The notes below the pieces were generated by a model, which ran no database searches, was not told the origin of the DNA, and worked only from the letters and a program-made list of their open reading frames with translations. The translations under genes and the position numbers were made by a program. Shown piece after piece: positions 18,789 through 31,422 of a stretch of 44,359 nt of DNA (position 1 is the stretch's first letter; every line of letters begins with the position of its first letter). The stretch comes from Welwitschia mirabilis (Eukaryota > Gnetophyta > Gnetopsida > Welwitschiales): assembly GCA_051453625.1 (NCBI GenBank), contig JBOZIK010000001.1, positions 116,025,985-116,070,343 on the forward strand, read 5' to 3'.

Positions 18789-21700
18789 TTTTTTGAGGTT
18801 TTTGGTTATTTTTCAAACTTATAAACCTAAAACTATTTTTTTGTGATCAAATGAAATTAGGATGTTGAGAAATATTCCTTGATTTGATTTTTTTAGCTCT
18901 TTTAATTACTTTTTAAGCTCTTATTTACTCTTTTTGCATTTTTTTTAGATTTTTAGTATTGTTTTAATATTGTAAGCTAAATATCTCTTACCAAGTTAAC
19001 TTAGAAGGTGGAACAAAATTTGTTAACCTTTTCTCCCCTTTCTTTCAGATTATTTTTGTTATTTTAATAGATTAAACTAAGTTGGATGGTGAATATGATC
19101 TACTTAGCATAAGTATATCACAATGAATCCCTTTTACTATGTATTGGTATTTTTATTTCTTTTCACACTTAATAATTTTATTAATCCTACTTAAGTTAAA
19201 TAATAAAAAGGAAAATTACTTTTTACCCCCTTTAAATACTTAACATTTTTACCTATAATAAATTTTGATAGGAGGTGGACAAATGGAGTTTTACATAGAG
19301 AGAGATTTTATATGGGCTTTACGCAATGTTCTAAAGCTTATTGTGCAGTCTTAACTAACATGTCTATGAATTTTAGACCATATGAAGAGTTGTATTTCTC
19401 TTAAGAAAAAATATCATAAATGCCTTAAGGTTCAAAATCCCCTGTATGCCTTGGTAATTAAGGGTATATTAGGTGATAATGATAGGGTCTACTTAGATTT
19501 CATTATGAAGGGATACATGTTTAACAAAATTTAAAATTTACTAAGTTTAAGGTATAAGCAAATCACTAACATTACATGGTACTCTTCCTTAAGAAAGGTA
19601 TACAACTAAGGTAACTAAAATTATTTGATAACTTATAAGCCTCATCCATATGATTTAAATTGTGTTTTTTACCTTCCTTTGGAGAGAAGGGTATCATTGC
19701 TGGTGAGGATGTTATCACTTCCTAGATTTGGGAGAAGACTCTAAAATTAATTAATTTCAGCAGCTTGTTTATTAGAGTATGAAGGATGGATGTAAACAAA
19801 TGATTTATTTGGATTGGTTATACTTTTAAGAATAGGTTTGGTCACTAAAAATTTCAAGTTCAACATCACTACCTCATATAATAATCATAATTTATAAAAA
19901 AACTAAGATGAATGGTTTTAATTATTCATAGGTCTTTATAATGTACTAACCAAGGCATCTAAATGTTTGATTCCATAACCTCTTGAATAGAGAACAAGTA
20001 TTCCACTACTTAAGATTTTATCCCATAAGCAAGTCATAACCCTTTGATAAGCTAAATAGTGTTAAAAAGAAATAAAATTATTAAAGGAAGTTAACTTTAG
20101 AAGACAAAAAGAAAAAAACATTTTAAAATATTTTAACTTTAAAAGTTATTAAACCCCATATAGTACTTTGATATTAATATTTAAAGAATTCAAAAGTACA
20201 AGATTAAGAAACCTATGATAAAGCTATGAAGATCATGCAACTAATAAAAACTTGTGATGATCAAAAAATGCATACCCAGAGATAGTATCTTTAAAAGTAA
20301 TTAAATAGCTTTATATATCCTTTATTTCATGATGATCTAGTTGTATAAAACCACTCTCACAAGCTTTACTCTATTTGTTAGTTTTAAGTTATGCAACTCT
20401 GACATGAAGGTTTAAATAAAAAGTATGTTATGTAAAGCAAATAAATTCTAAAGAGGCATCCACACAACTTAGTAAGGCCCATCTAACCAATGTATTAATT
20501 TCTAGAAAGATGCTTAACCTCTAACTATATTTTGATTATATTAGACGGATCTAAAAAAATACTTTACAAATATTATCTTAAATATTAAAATGATTTTACT
20601 TTTGAAGATGAGTAATAAGATAAAGGTATATTAGCAACTTAAATTTTTCATAATACTTGATATCAAAGATAATAAATATTATAAATGTAATTAAACTAAA
20701 TTAAAAATAAAATTCAATCATTATGTTCTTATCTTAGTAAAATATATAAAGAAATCTAAATCTTGATATGTTCATGTGCACATTAGATTGGCATAGATTA
20801 TTAAGATAACTTAAAAAATATACATAAGATAAATTAATTGAAATAGGAAATGACATTTTGATATGTCATATAAAAATTATATTAATATAATATATTAAGG
20901 TTACTAAACAAGTACCTAAAATTCACTTAAAAGTTGAAAATGAGTAGTAAAAAGATTGAATTTTAATAAAACACTATAATAACAGGATTTTAAAATGGTT
21001 CTGGATAAATTTATAATAGGAATTCACAAATATCATATTGAGTATAAATAGAATTTATCAAGTTTTTTAAGATGAAATTATCCTTTATGTTCTTTAGATG
21101 TTTTATGATTGGGATATAATGTGAAATTCTTTTGTAAAAGAGATAATGTTTAGTTTATTTTTTGATTTGTCTTCTAAAACATTATTCCACATTTTATTTG
21201 AATTATATAAATTTAGTATTTATTATTGAACTTTCAAAGATGAAGCCTTAGAAAAATGAATAAAAGGTTAAAAACATAAATACAAAAATTTTCTTAGATC
21301 ATATTTGCATATGGAAGTTCTAATACTTTTCATAAGGTATTATTTATCACTTTTTTAAATAAATTATTTAATAAGAAAATTTTAAAATATTTTAAGCAAA
21401 GAATGATTAGTTATTTTCTTTTTACAAAGTATTATAATAGTTTCAGTATTTCTAAATTATTATATTAGAAAAGGCATATTAAAAGATTATTACTAGTTAT
21501 ATTAATTTTGCCACAAAAAATATTTTAAAAATGGTTGATCAAATCAAGAAGGTTTTTAAGAAGAATAATTATAGAAATAAATTAATTTAAGAAATTTTAA
21601 TTAAAAAAGGAATAACTATTGAAAACATTTCAACATAATTTAAAAAGAAAATCATTCAAGAAGAAGAAGCATTAGGGAGTGATAATAATGATATTAAACA

Positions 21701-22388
21701 AGAAACTTTAACCTGTAAAACTGATGATAACTATGAGGACTAATATCTAAAAATGCATGAAATAAAATGTATGAATATGGAAAGAGAATAAGATAATCAA
21801 GAAAAATAAAAATAAGCCTAATAATATCATCATTTCATTAAATCGTATCTATGAAAAACTAATTAGATAATCACATGAAGGAATATTTTCCTTTAGACCA
21901 AAATAAAAGCTAGAACTTCAAACATGAGGATTTAAATAAATCATTATGTTAAAGAAACATGGCAGAAATTATTTCATCCTAATTTAATGCATCTTAGATT
22001 ATTCCTTATAGATCTTCTATAGATAAAGTAAAATTCAAAATTGTAAATGTCTTGAAAGAAATTTCATTTAACATTTGAAAATCTAACTTTATTAGTTTTG
22101 ACTCATAGAATTTTAATTTAATTTTGAAATTTTTTGGTAAAATATAAAGGTAAGTTTTCATCTTTATAGTATAATATTATTGAAGTAATCAAGGAAATAG
22201 AATTGATAGACATATGTTTACTTTACTAGTAATTTACTTAATCTAATTTTTATAGTAAAGATGTTTTCATTAAAAGTAATTATTTTATAATAAATGAATA
22301 CAAAAGAAAAAAATTCAAAAATTACATGCAAGAAAAATAAATAAACCAAATAATAGTAATGATTTAAATTGAAAACCCTCAAGAAAAT
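18789..22388. other. Gene-free AT-rich DNA
   Basis: Apart from a SINE copy at 19925-20030, nothing could be recognised. No frame of useful length has a protein-like composition. A phrase ATTACTTTTTACCCCC near 19215 resembles ends of some plant DNA transposons, but no matching inverted end was found. Confidence 0.5.
19925..20030 (-). repeat. tRNA-derived SINE, copy 2
   Basis: On the minus strand, an A-box-like TTAAGTAGTGG (about 20013-20003) is followed by CTTGTTCTC, a loop and CAAGAGGTTATG, then a B-box relic GGAATCAAACA (19974-19964), then TTTAGATGCCTTGG. The stretch from AAGAGGTTAT to GATGCCTTG matches copy 1 closely. Confidence 0.5.
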
Positions 22389-22735
22389 CATAGGGAAGAG
22401 GTACCTTCTAGCTTAAAAGGTTTATTCTCTAGAGTAAAAAAATAGTCTTACACCTAGTTTCATAAACATCCTTGATGTCTATTAATGTATACAATAATGA
22501 AAGATACATGAAATATTAGATCTAGAAATAAAGGGATAGTTATCAAATACAAGAATTAAGGATTAACAAATAATATTAATTTATTAAAAATAATTAAACA
22601 TGTCTTTCTTTATAGAACTAGCTTCATTGGTTTTTTATCACTCTCTAATTTAAAAAATACTTTTATTACTATATTTTTTAAACAAGAAATTACAAATCAT
22701 CAAGTTATATCCAAATCAAGAGAGGTTAAATACCA
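22389..22735 (-). repeat. Copia 3' LTR (left copy)
   Basis: It aligns with 26802-27142: shared phrases include TAGCTT-AAAGxTTTAT, AATAGTCT, TTGATGT, GAAAGATACAT/GAAGATACAT and ATTAAGGATTAA. It is diverged, with many substitutions. Confidence 0.65.
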
Positions 22736-22789
22736 AATAAAATTCTCCCATGTAAGAGATTTTCCCATGGTATAAGCTACATTTTTTTT

Positions 22790-23320
22790 TTTTTAATATC
22801 TACATGTTATAGTTGAACAAGTCCATCTTTTAAAACATCAGGAATGAAGTAATATTAAATATTAGTATGTTTGATTTTTAAATGAAATATTATATTTTTA
22901 GTGAGATCTAAAGTACTTTAACTATTATAGTAAAGTGATATCTTATCTTACTACAATTAAAATATTCCAGTAGTCTCTTTAACTGAATAAACTTATTACA
23001 AGATTATGTAGCTATAATGTATTGTACTTTTATAATTAATAATACAACTATATCTTGTAGTTAAGAAATCCAACTTACAAAACCTCTATCCAAGGAGAAA
23101 ATGTATCTATTAGTGTATTTTTACCTATCTCTATCACCTATAAAATCTAAATCTATACATCTAGTCATGTTTAACCTTGATCGATGGTAATAAATAGGAA
23201 CACTAATGGTCCCTTTTATATATCAAACATCTATTTAACAGTATTCTAATTTTTACAATCATGAACTACCATGAACTTACTGACTACTCCCCACTTGTTA
23301 AGTAATGTATATACTAGTAG
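22790..23320 (-). pseudogene. Copia RNase H and RT tail remnant
   Basis: The minus strand reads GVVSKFMV (about 23290; family GVVSRFM) and VK-MFDI-KGPLVF (ILRYLKGT region). Much further on FIPDVLKDGLVQL (22850-22812) ends the frame, matching the YHFIRDVLEDGxVxL region near the C-terminus of copia RNase H. RNase H would remove the RNA strand during cDNA synthesis. Stops occur every few codons. Confidence 0.7.
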
Positions 23321-23699
23321 TAAACATGAAAAACATGAGGCTTCCTACTATATATGAGTATGGTACATAAGACATATGTATCTTCTCTCGTTCAATGCTA
23401 GGATGTTCTAAATAAAGTTTTAAATGCATGGAGAATGCATTATGAATAGCATTGAGTTATGAGTAGACTTAGCATCTTTCATATTCAAGCACTATAAGAT
23501 CTTCTTCACACACCTTTCTTATCAAAGCTAGATCTTCTGATGATTTTTATCTCTATGTGTAGTTATGTTAAGAATTTTATTTACTACAAGAAGATCCTTC
23601 ATCTCAAATCCCTTAGTTAATTAATTTTTTACTTATTAATATTATTCTACTTTAGGACTACTATAAGCATGTCATATATATATAATGATAAGATAATAA

Positions 23700-24200
23700 T
23701 GATACTATTATAAATTTATATATAAAGAAACTAATATACCTCATATCTTATGAATTCCAAGCTCATAATGAAGGAACAAAATATTCTATACTCACATCTA
23801 GATACTTGTTTTAAATCATAAAAATATTTATTTGGATAGCAAATCAAATATCCTTTTCCTACATTAATAAGGCTTTAAATTATAACAAGTATATTTATTT
23901 TAATATTTCACTATGAAAAAAAAATATACCTTTTACATCTAGCTTATTAACTTTAAGATCTAGACTTAAAAAAAAAAACTAAAATAACTTTGTTGGAGGT
24001 ATATATCATAATATAAATAAAAAATTCATTAAAATCAATGCTTAGTTTTTACACATACATCTTTTTAATCAAATGAGCCTTATAACATCTTATGTTACCT
24101 ACAACATCAAGTTTGTTAGTAAACACCCATCTGTTTCTAATGGTCTTATGACCTTTAAGAAGTTCAACATGATTAAAAGTGTTATTCCTATTAATGCCTC
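23700..24200 (-). pseudogene. Copia reverse transcriptase remnant
   Basis: The minus strand gives LDLKVNKLDVKGIFF (about 23968-23918; family LxVxQLDVKTAFLHG), then VGKGYLICYPNKYFYDLKQV (family LxKSLYGLKQAPR) and FIMSLEFIRYEV. Upstream (about 24130-24200) KEELEALI fits the start of the domain. The catalytic YVDD box is not readable. It lies downstream of integrase, in the copia order. Confidence 0.75.
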
Positions 24201-24779
24201 TAACTCCTCCTTCATAAGTGTTCTTCGTTGATAGACTTTTTAAATCACATGTCTTTTGAAATAATATAGACTCATCTTCTTTGATTAGACATGCCTAAGA
24301 ATCTAAATAATATCAAAGAAAATGCCTCCTTAATCTTCTATACATTTGTAATTCTTGATGTTTTTATTATACTAACTAATCATCATTAGTAACATCACTT
24401 TATTATTTTTTTTAAGATCTTCCTTTGCACTATCACTCTAATTTGAAGTGCTATTATCAATAGTTTCCATCTAAACTATCATGACATCACTATTTTTAAT
24501 TTTCTTAGTTTCCTTCTTCTATATATAATTTTTATTAATATAACATCTCAAATAATTAATACTTTATCATTAGTATGATCCCATAAATAATAATGTTTTA
24601 TTTCCTCTAAATAGCCAAGAAAAATACATTTTTTGCATTTTGAATCTAGATTTGTTTTTCACTCTTTAAAAATCATATTATAAGCATTACATCCAAAGAA
24701 TGTAGGAAAGGATAATTAATAGAGTTACTTATTTACATCTTCTTTGGAGTTTTACATTAAAGAGTCATTTTAAGAATAT

Positions 24780-25130
24780 CTATTTTCTAGATAGCATGTT
24801 ATATTTATAGATTCTTTCTAGAACATTTTCTCTAATCTTATAGCATCAATCATATGTTTCTAGACTTTTCTAGAAGAGTACAACACATCCTTTCTACTAC
24901 ATAAATTTATTGTGGAGTTCTCATAATAGTATGTTTACTAGGAATACCATTCTTACTACAAAAACTAACAAAGTCACCAAATAAAAACTTTTTTTCATTA
25001 TCTATACCTATGCATGCCCTTTTAATTCTCTATGATAGCATTGAGTGTTTTAAAATATTCTAATGTATTTAACTTATATAAATCTATATCTTATGAGAAT
25101 AATCATCTATAAAAATAACAAAATAGTATA
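24780..25130 (-). pseudogene. Copia integrase core remnant
   Basis: VIFIDDYSHKI-IYI followed by LEYFKTLNAIIEN (about 25120-25010) is the conserved FIDDYSRxxWVY...F..F..xxEN segment, including a core Asp. KNGIPSKHTIMRTPQ and VVERMCCTLLEKSR (about 24960-24840) match the NGI...R...TPQQNGVAERxNRTLLExxR block that carries the catalytic Glu. Integrase would join the cDNA to host DNA. Stops interrupt it throughout. The plus-strand frame at 25403-25738 beyond it is probably a shadow. Confidence 0.8.
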
Positions 25131-25839
25131 GGCTCCTATAAATTTAATCAAATATTCTTAAGTATTAAAATGAATGAGTTTTTAAAAGTCTCTATTCCTA
25201 CAAAAACTAGTAGAAAAATTCATTCTACTTTATTTTGTAAAGAGGAAGTATTTATAGAATGAAAAATCTATTTATTTTAAAATACATAATAATCTCTGAT
25301 AAAAAATTAAGTTAAGATCATGTTTACTTATGTTCTTAATTCAAGCATGCCAAAGAATTAGAGAATCTTCTCCTACATTGGTCAAAAATACTACTCTAGT
25401 TATTGTCTCTCTTACTAATTTGTATGTCTTTTCTTAAATGTGTGTATCCTTTACTATTACCAAATACTCTATATAAATCCTTAGGTAATCATTTTTATTC
25501 AAATATCTATAACCATGAGCATCAAACATCTCTACATGAAGGACATTATTCCATAGGTTATAACATGTATAACATTATAGATAATCTATACAAAACTAAT
25601 GAACATCTTAATTTCAACAACTCCAATTTAAATGATCTTATATATGGAACCATTACCCATTCAAATAGTTATACCAACATAAGTTTTACAAGTTTAGAAC
25701 CAATTCTTATGATGAATTATATGAATGGATTCCCCTAAATCAACTAGTCAAAAATTGTATTAACCATTCATATCTATAATTAATAAAATATGTTTGTATT
25801 CTTATGCATCATTACTCTTCATCAAATTTCCTTGATATG

Positions 25840-26751
25840 TAGCTTCCTTTATTATTTCAAAATTTTGTTATAATTTTTTATCATTATAGTCCTTCTTCAC
25901 AAGCCATGTTTTTCCATGATATGAGCACTTAAACTTATTTTTACTCTTTGTATTATTTGATTTAAATTTGAATGTGCTACTATTCATTATTCCTCTTTCA
26001 ACTAATCTATCCAAAGATTACAAGGCCTTATGAGAGAACTTGTGTAGATTTTTAGCATGAAGCCTCAACTAATAATCATAAAATCAATCTTTCCATTCCT
26101 AATTTGGATGAATCTCATAGGCTTGTGACTAATCCATTTAATAAAATAGAACATAATTAGCAAGGATGTTGCACAATACTCACTACAAAATGTATCTCCA
26201 ATTGGTTTAAACCTAGGAATTATGACATAAAAAACTCATTTAGATGCTCTCAGAATGATTACACCTGCTATATTTATAAATGATATAAATTTGAATAAAT
26301 AATAATTTTATTTATTGAATATTTATCCCTATATATATTTTACAATTTTTCCCACATAGCTTTCATATGTTTTTTAGTGTAAGTATTGAAGAGATCTAAA
26401 TCCTCCAATGTAAAAAAATACATTTACCTTTACAAACTCATCCATAATATGCAACTCTTAATTAGACATATCCTTTATCTTATTCTTCTTTTTCATAAGT
26501 GCGTGAACATAATCATTCTTAATTAACATGATATGCATCTTCATCTTATATAATGGATACTTTATAATGTTAAATTTTAACAAGTTAAAATTTGCATTGT
26601 ACATAATATTTTTACTTTCTACAAACTTGAAAATTATTTCACTACAAGACCCTTTAAAATGAAGTCTTTCATACATAGTTTTATAATAAAATAGATGCAA
26701 AATAAAAGAAAATGTTGAAAGGAGATGTAATAAAAAAAGAAAAAGCCACAT
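25840..26751 (-). pseudogene. Copia gag with decayed zinc knuckle
   Basis: The minus-strand frame at 26751-26458 contains NFNLLKFNIIKYPLYKMKM, then HIMLIKNDYVHAL, matching the start of copia gag (FxGxNYxxWKxKMxxxL). Near 25938-25890, KCSYHGKTWLVKKDY is a CCHC finger in which the last Cys is Tyr and the His is lost. The first 40 residues of the open frame are hydrophobic leader-like sequence, probably untranslated DNA read by chance. The gag lies next to the 5' LTR (right). Confidence 0.7.
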
Positions 26752-26798
26752 AATAATGGCAACTTAATGTGGAAAAGGTAGTAACGTACTAGAAAAGT

Positions 26799-26801
26799 CC
26801 A
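26799..26801 (-). promoter_or_regulatory. Start of the copia primer-binding site
   Basis: TGG on the minus strand abuts the LTR end (TATCA). tRNA primer sites begin with TGG, complementary to the CCA end. The rest of the site does not match a tRNA I can name. Confidence 0.4.
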
Positions 26802-27142
26802 TGATAAAAGGAGCCTCTTAGCTTGAAAGATTTATCTCCTAGAGGAAAAACAAAATAGTCTCAGATCCATCATCCTACACATCATTGATGTACATGCACA
26901 TATAATATAATAGAAGATACATCAATATTTAGATTTAGAAATTAGGGAGCAATCACTAGATTTAGAGATTAAGGATTAATATATAATATTAATTCATTAA
27001 ACATAATTAAATATATCATACTTAAAAAATTAGTTTTTCTTTTTTTTTTTATTAGACTTGAACATTTTCTATGCTCTATTAAATAAATGTCCTTATTTTA
27101 TGATTATTACATTTATAAAATAATTTAAATTAGTTTACACCA
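26802..27142 (-). repeat. Copia 5' LTR (right copy)
   Basis: Partner of 22389-22735. On the plus strand it starts TGATAAAAGG and ends near TTTACACCA, giving TG...CA-like ends. The left half aligns well with the partner and the right half poorly. Confidence 0.6.
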
Positions 27143-27224
27143 TTTAAAGGTCTTATTAAAGCACTGTATCTTTTTGTTTGGGAAATCTAAATATGAAAAA
27201 ATAAATGGAAATGTATAATCATCA

Positions 27225-27350
27225 TGGTTACCTAGAAAATAACTTTTAACTATGCTTAAGGCCTTATAGTATGTTATGTAAGGCATTTAATTATTTAAAT
27301 CCACAATTTCCTAAATGGAGAATTAGTATTATACCAATTGAACTAGTAAT
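27225..27350 (-). repeat. tRNA-derived SINE, copy 3
   Basis: The minus strand has A box TAGTTCAATTGG (27345-27334), then about 31 bp with an anticodon-arm relic, then B box GGATTTAAATA (27302-27292), then AAATGCCTTAC. This is the best-preserved head of the four copies. Confidence 0.6.
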
Positions 27351-27629
27351 CCATTAACAAAAATACACAAAATAAAATAATAAGTTATATTTAATAAGAA
27401 GTAAATACATTAGTTTGTGATAAAATAACATATTCTATTTACTAAGTAGTATATTATGTTATTTAGTAACACTCAAGATACTTAAAAATTAAAAAAGCTT
27501 TAGTATAATCATAACATTTGATTTTATTAATTAAATTAGATGCATAATAAACATTAGAATGTTGAACTCAAAAAAAATTAGTGACTATAACTTTCTTTAG
27601 AGTACAAAAATCTTGATTATTGAATTGAA

Positions 27630-27745
27630 TGATTTAATTATGCTCAAGTTTTTATATTATAGGGCATTCAAAAATTTAAATTAATGATCTCTTAAATATA
27701 AGTTAAGTATATCATTACTTGTACTATAATCGATTGATATTTTAG
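27630..27745 (-). repeat. tRNA-derived SINE, copy 4
   Basis: The minus strand has an A-box relic TATCAATCGATT (27739-27728), TTTAAGAGATCAT, a B-box relic AATTTAAATTT (27682-27672) and GAATGCCCTATA. The A-to-B distance is about 14 bp longer than in copy 3, so it carries a small insertion. After the head it shares CTTGAGCATAATTAAA with CTTAAGCATAGTTAAA of copy 3. Confidence 0.5.
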
Positions 27746-28808
27746 TAACAAAAAAATAATGTATAGTATTTTATAAAGATGTAATAAGTTTAGTATACAT
27801 AATATAATTACATTGAACATTTTAACATTAAAAAACATTAATTTAGTTATAGGATTATGTTATAAACTTGTTATAAACTTTATTGTTGAGCATGCTTAAG
27901 CTAGAGTAGAACTATAATGGATGATTTTTAAAAATGCATAAGCTAGGATATGAGATCATGTTCAACTCAAAGCTTTTAGTAATCATTACTCTTCTTCAGG
28001 AGTGCAACCACCATGTTCATCAAAATAAATCATTTAATACATAGGCCTTTATAAGATCCAAATTTTCACACCCAAAAACTTCATATGTTTCTCTAATTGT
28101 AAAATGTAAAGTTCAAATTTTGCTAATCACTAAAAAGTTACTTAAATGACTTAGATTATTTTGAATGAAAAACAATAGTAATATTACAACATTTTCCTAG
28201 AGGAATAAATTAATTTAGAAAGTGATATAGATACCATGATTTTTGAGTTATAAATGACTTAAAAGGGCAATCAAATATAGCAAAAACATTTAAGAGTATG
28301 ATCTCATAATAATAGAAATATGAGTACTTTAAAAGTTACTTAGTGAGGCCCATAATAAAAGAGTAATGAAGGGTCATAAATAACGAATAGTTAAGAGTTA
28401 AAGAAATGTTGAGACCATGCATTAGGATAAAATTAAATTAAAGGAAACCCAAGAAGATAAAAATTAGCATGTATATTTTATCACTAAGATTTTAATTTTA
28501 AGACCACTCTTTCTATGTAAATTAGTAATTAATAAGGCCATATGTCTTCTAATAAGTTCTTAATGTTTAACATCCCCTTTTTTTATCATGGTGATTCATT
28601 ATTGTTTTAAATTAAATCACCTTAAGAAATTATGATTTTATTTTAATCATTTTATAAAGAGGAATTTATGGATAAATTGGATCATTTTAATATAGGCCAG
28701 TCAGATAATTATACTTTACATGTAAAAGATTATTTTATAATGGTAATGAATTGGAAATATGGAAGGCCAAAAGAATACTTTTTATTATTTAAATATTTAT
28801 AATTATAA

Positions 28809-28812
<4 letters not shown>
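27746..28812. other. Gene-free AT-rich DNA
   Basis: No coding similarity, RNA gene or repeat structure could be recognised on either strand. Confidence 0.5.
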
Positions 28813-28883
<71 letters not shown>

Positions 28884-29799
28884 NNNNNNNNNNNNNNNNN
28901 NNNNNNNNNNNNNNNNNNNNNNNNNNNNNNNNNNNNNNNNNNNNNNNNNNNNNNNNNNNNNNNNNNNNNNNNNNNNNNNNNNNNNNNNNNNNNNNNNNNN
29001 NNNNNNNNNNNNNNNNNNNNNNNNNNNNNNNNNNNNNNNNNNNNNNNNNNNNNNNNNNNNNNNNNNNNNNNNNNNNNNNNNNNNNNNNNNNNNNNNNNNN
29101 NNNNNNNNNNNNNNNNNNNNNNNNNNNNNNNNNNNNNNNNNNNNNNNNNNNNNNNNNNNNNNNNNNNNNNNNNNNNNNNNNNNNNNNNNNNNNNNNNNNN
29201 NNNNNNNNNNNNNNNNNNNNNNNNNNNNNNNNNNNNNNNNNNNNNNNNNNNNNNNNNNNNNNNNNNNNNNNNNNNNNNNNNNNNNNNNNNNNNNNNNNNN
29301 NNNNNNNNNNNNNNNNNNNNNNNNNNNNNNNNNNNNNNNNNNNNNNNNNNNNNNNNNNNNNNNNNNNNNNNNNNNNNNNNNNNNNNNNNNNNNNNNNNNN
29401 NNNNNNNNNNNNNNNNNNNNNNNNNNNNNNNNNNNNNNNNNNNNNNNNNNNNNNNNNNNNNNNNNNNNNNNNNNNNNNNNNNNNNNNNNNNNNNNNNNNN
29501 NNNNNNNNNNNNNNNNNNNNNNNNNNNNNNNNNNNNNNNNNNNNNNNNNNNNNNNNNNNNNNNNNNNNNNNNNNNNNNNNNNNNNNNNNNNNNNNNNNNN
29601 NNNNNNNNNNNNNNNNNNNNNNNNNNNNNNNNNNNNNNNNNNNNNNNNNNNNNNNNNNNNNNNNNNNNNNNNNNNNNNNNNNNNNNNNNNNNNNNNNNNN
29701 NNNNNNNNNNNNNNNNNNNNNNNNNNNNNNNNNNNNNNNNNNNNNNNNNNNNNNNNNNNNNNNNNNNNNNNNNNNNNNNAGAGAGAGAGAGAGAGAGAG

Positions 29800-29854
<55 letters not shown>
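28813..29854. repeat. (AG)n and (AG)n(TG)n microsatellite around an 896-N gap
   Basis: A perfect AG run at 28813-28883 enters the N run 28884-29779. AG resumes at 29780-29803 and switches to a TG run to 29854. The gap was probably caused by the microsatellite. Long Arg-Glu or Ser-Leu dipeptide frames here are artefacts. Confidence 0.95.
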
Positions 29855-29856
<2 letters not shown>

Positions 29857-31420
29857 CAAAAGAGTTAGAGGTTATAAAGTTATTACAACCAAGTTTGATA
29901 GGACATCAATTACTAAAAAATGCACAAGCGACTTCTCACACAGCCCAATAGCCTTTATTTACTCCTTAGCATTAAAAGATGTATTTTTTACAAAATAATT
30001 ATATTTTATAAAATCCTAAGGATTTTCTTTAAAAGGTGTTATATAATTTTTATTTTTGAAAATCAAAGTTTTATAAAGATGAAAGGTGGTGATTGTGGAA
30101 TGCATATCAAAATTCTATCAATGTTGACATAGTGCTTTCTCATTTATATCCCCTTTGTTCATCCTCCTTTCATATGTTCTTTATTTCTTTAGTATTTGAT
30201 ACAATAGTATTAATGTAGGGAAGTGCATACATGACACATGCTACTATGCTTCTGTGGTAGTCACGTATTGTATTCCATATGGGATCTTTCCTCAAATGAA
30301 ATTCCTCCTCAAAAATATTACTTTATTATTTTTATTATTAATTTTATTATTACATAAAAACATTATAGAGGTGATGGCTAACATAGCAATCTATCTTTCT
30401 CTAATGTGGGACTGAGGTACGCATACCACACCCCCTTAGTGTTGATGTAGTGCATAACTACATGACCCCTCAAACATTTTTTCTCTCATGAATGTTCTTC
30501 TCCTCTGTCTCATGCATTTGATAGATCCACATATTTCTTTTAAATATTTATTTCAGAACTTAATAAAAGGGTTACAAAAGGGCATTTTAACATATTACCC
30601 TACTGTCTTTACAAAAGGATTATCTTGATACTTTACTCTTTTTAATATTAACCATTTAACAAAGGCTATTTGTAAATATGTTACTCCTATTATATGTGTG
30701 TGTATATGTACACATATATATAGATATATTTAAATTATTATTTGAAGGAATGAATGCATTTACAAAATCTCTATTAAAAGATATTTTTTTCCTAATTTCA
30801 ATACTCTATATTTAAACTATAAAAGGTTTTAAGGAATTTGCAAAAGATACATACAAACAAATTATCAAAATTCACATTTTTCCATTAAAATATGATTAAA
30901 AAATGGTTATACATCATCAAAATTTTTTAATTCACCATAATGTATATATTGAGATTCAAAGTATTTCAAGGATTATTTTTAATTACAACATTAGGAAGAT
31001 AAAATATCCATATGGCAAGATTACAAGTTTTAATAATAACAATTCACAACATCATAGTCTCCAAACATAAATTGGACAAGAATAATCTTCACTCCAACAT
31101 GCTCTCCTTGGTAAAATATTTTAGCTTTTTTGTATTCCATTTTTTCCACCTATTCAACAAAGAATATCGAGTGAAAACTATGACATATTCACATCTTCCA
31201 TTATGGCTAAGATAACGAAAAGATAAAGGTCAAAGAATCCTAAGACATAATACATTTTAATATGGAACAAGGTTAAGATCTTAAGAGATGGATTTATGGA
31301 AATGAAATGAGAATAACCATTTTTTAATAAATATTTATATTCTTTTCTTTCAATACATAATTCAGCGATCTATGAAGTCCACTATTCCTCTATATCATCG
31401 TTGACCTATAGTTTTATCCT
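29855..31420. other. Gene-free DNA
   Basis: No coding similarity. A phrase CTAATGTGGGACTGAGG near 30399 resembles a word common in dispersed plant repeats, but I could not define an element. A short TG/TA run lies near 30696-30730. Short open frames (for example 31012-31215) are probably chance. Confidence 0.4.
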
Positions 31421-31422
31421 TT

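Larger units (their letters stand above)
22389..27142 (-). mobile_element. Ty1/copia LTR retrotransposon, complete but dead, minus strand
   Basis: Two related LTRs (22389-22735, 26802-27142) enclose, on the minus strand from right to left, gag, a decayed CCHC finger, integrase, RT and RNase H. Integrase before RT is diagnostic of Ty1/copia. At the inner end of the right LTR the minus strand reads ...TATCA followed at once by TGG (26801-26799), as expected for a primer site. CATGGGAGAA, a purine-tract relic, lies just inside the left LTR. Total length is about 4.75 kb, normal for plant copia. The motifs fit a Tork/Tnt1-like lineage (inference). Confidence 0.8.

Noticed and set aside
18049-18846. 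Open frames on both strands across 18076-18788
   Set aside because: Made of N; flanks are T-rich DNA without coding signs.
19210-19235. Terminal inverted repeat of a DNA transposon
   Set aside because: No inverted partner or target duplication found within several kb.
25403-25738. 111-codon plus-strand frame
   Set aside because: Antisense to the interior of the minus-strand copia element, between integrase and gag; no promoter or family match.
28759-29868. Arg-Glu, Ser-Leu, Thr-His and Val-Cys repeat proteins
   Set aside because: Translations of AG and TG microsatellite plus N; not genes.
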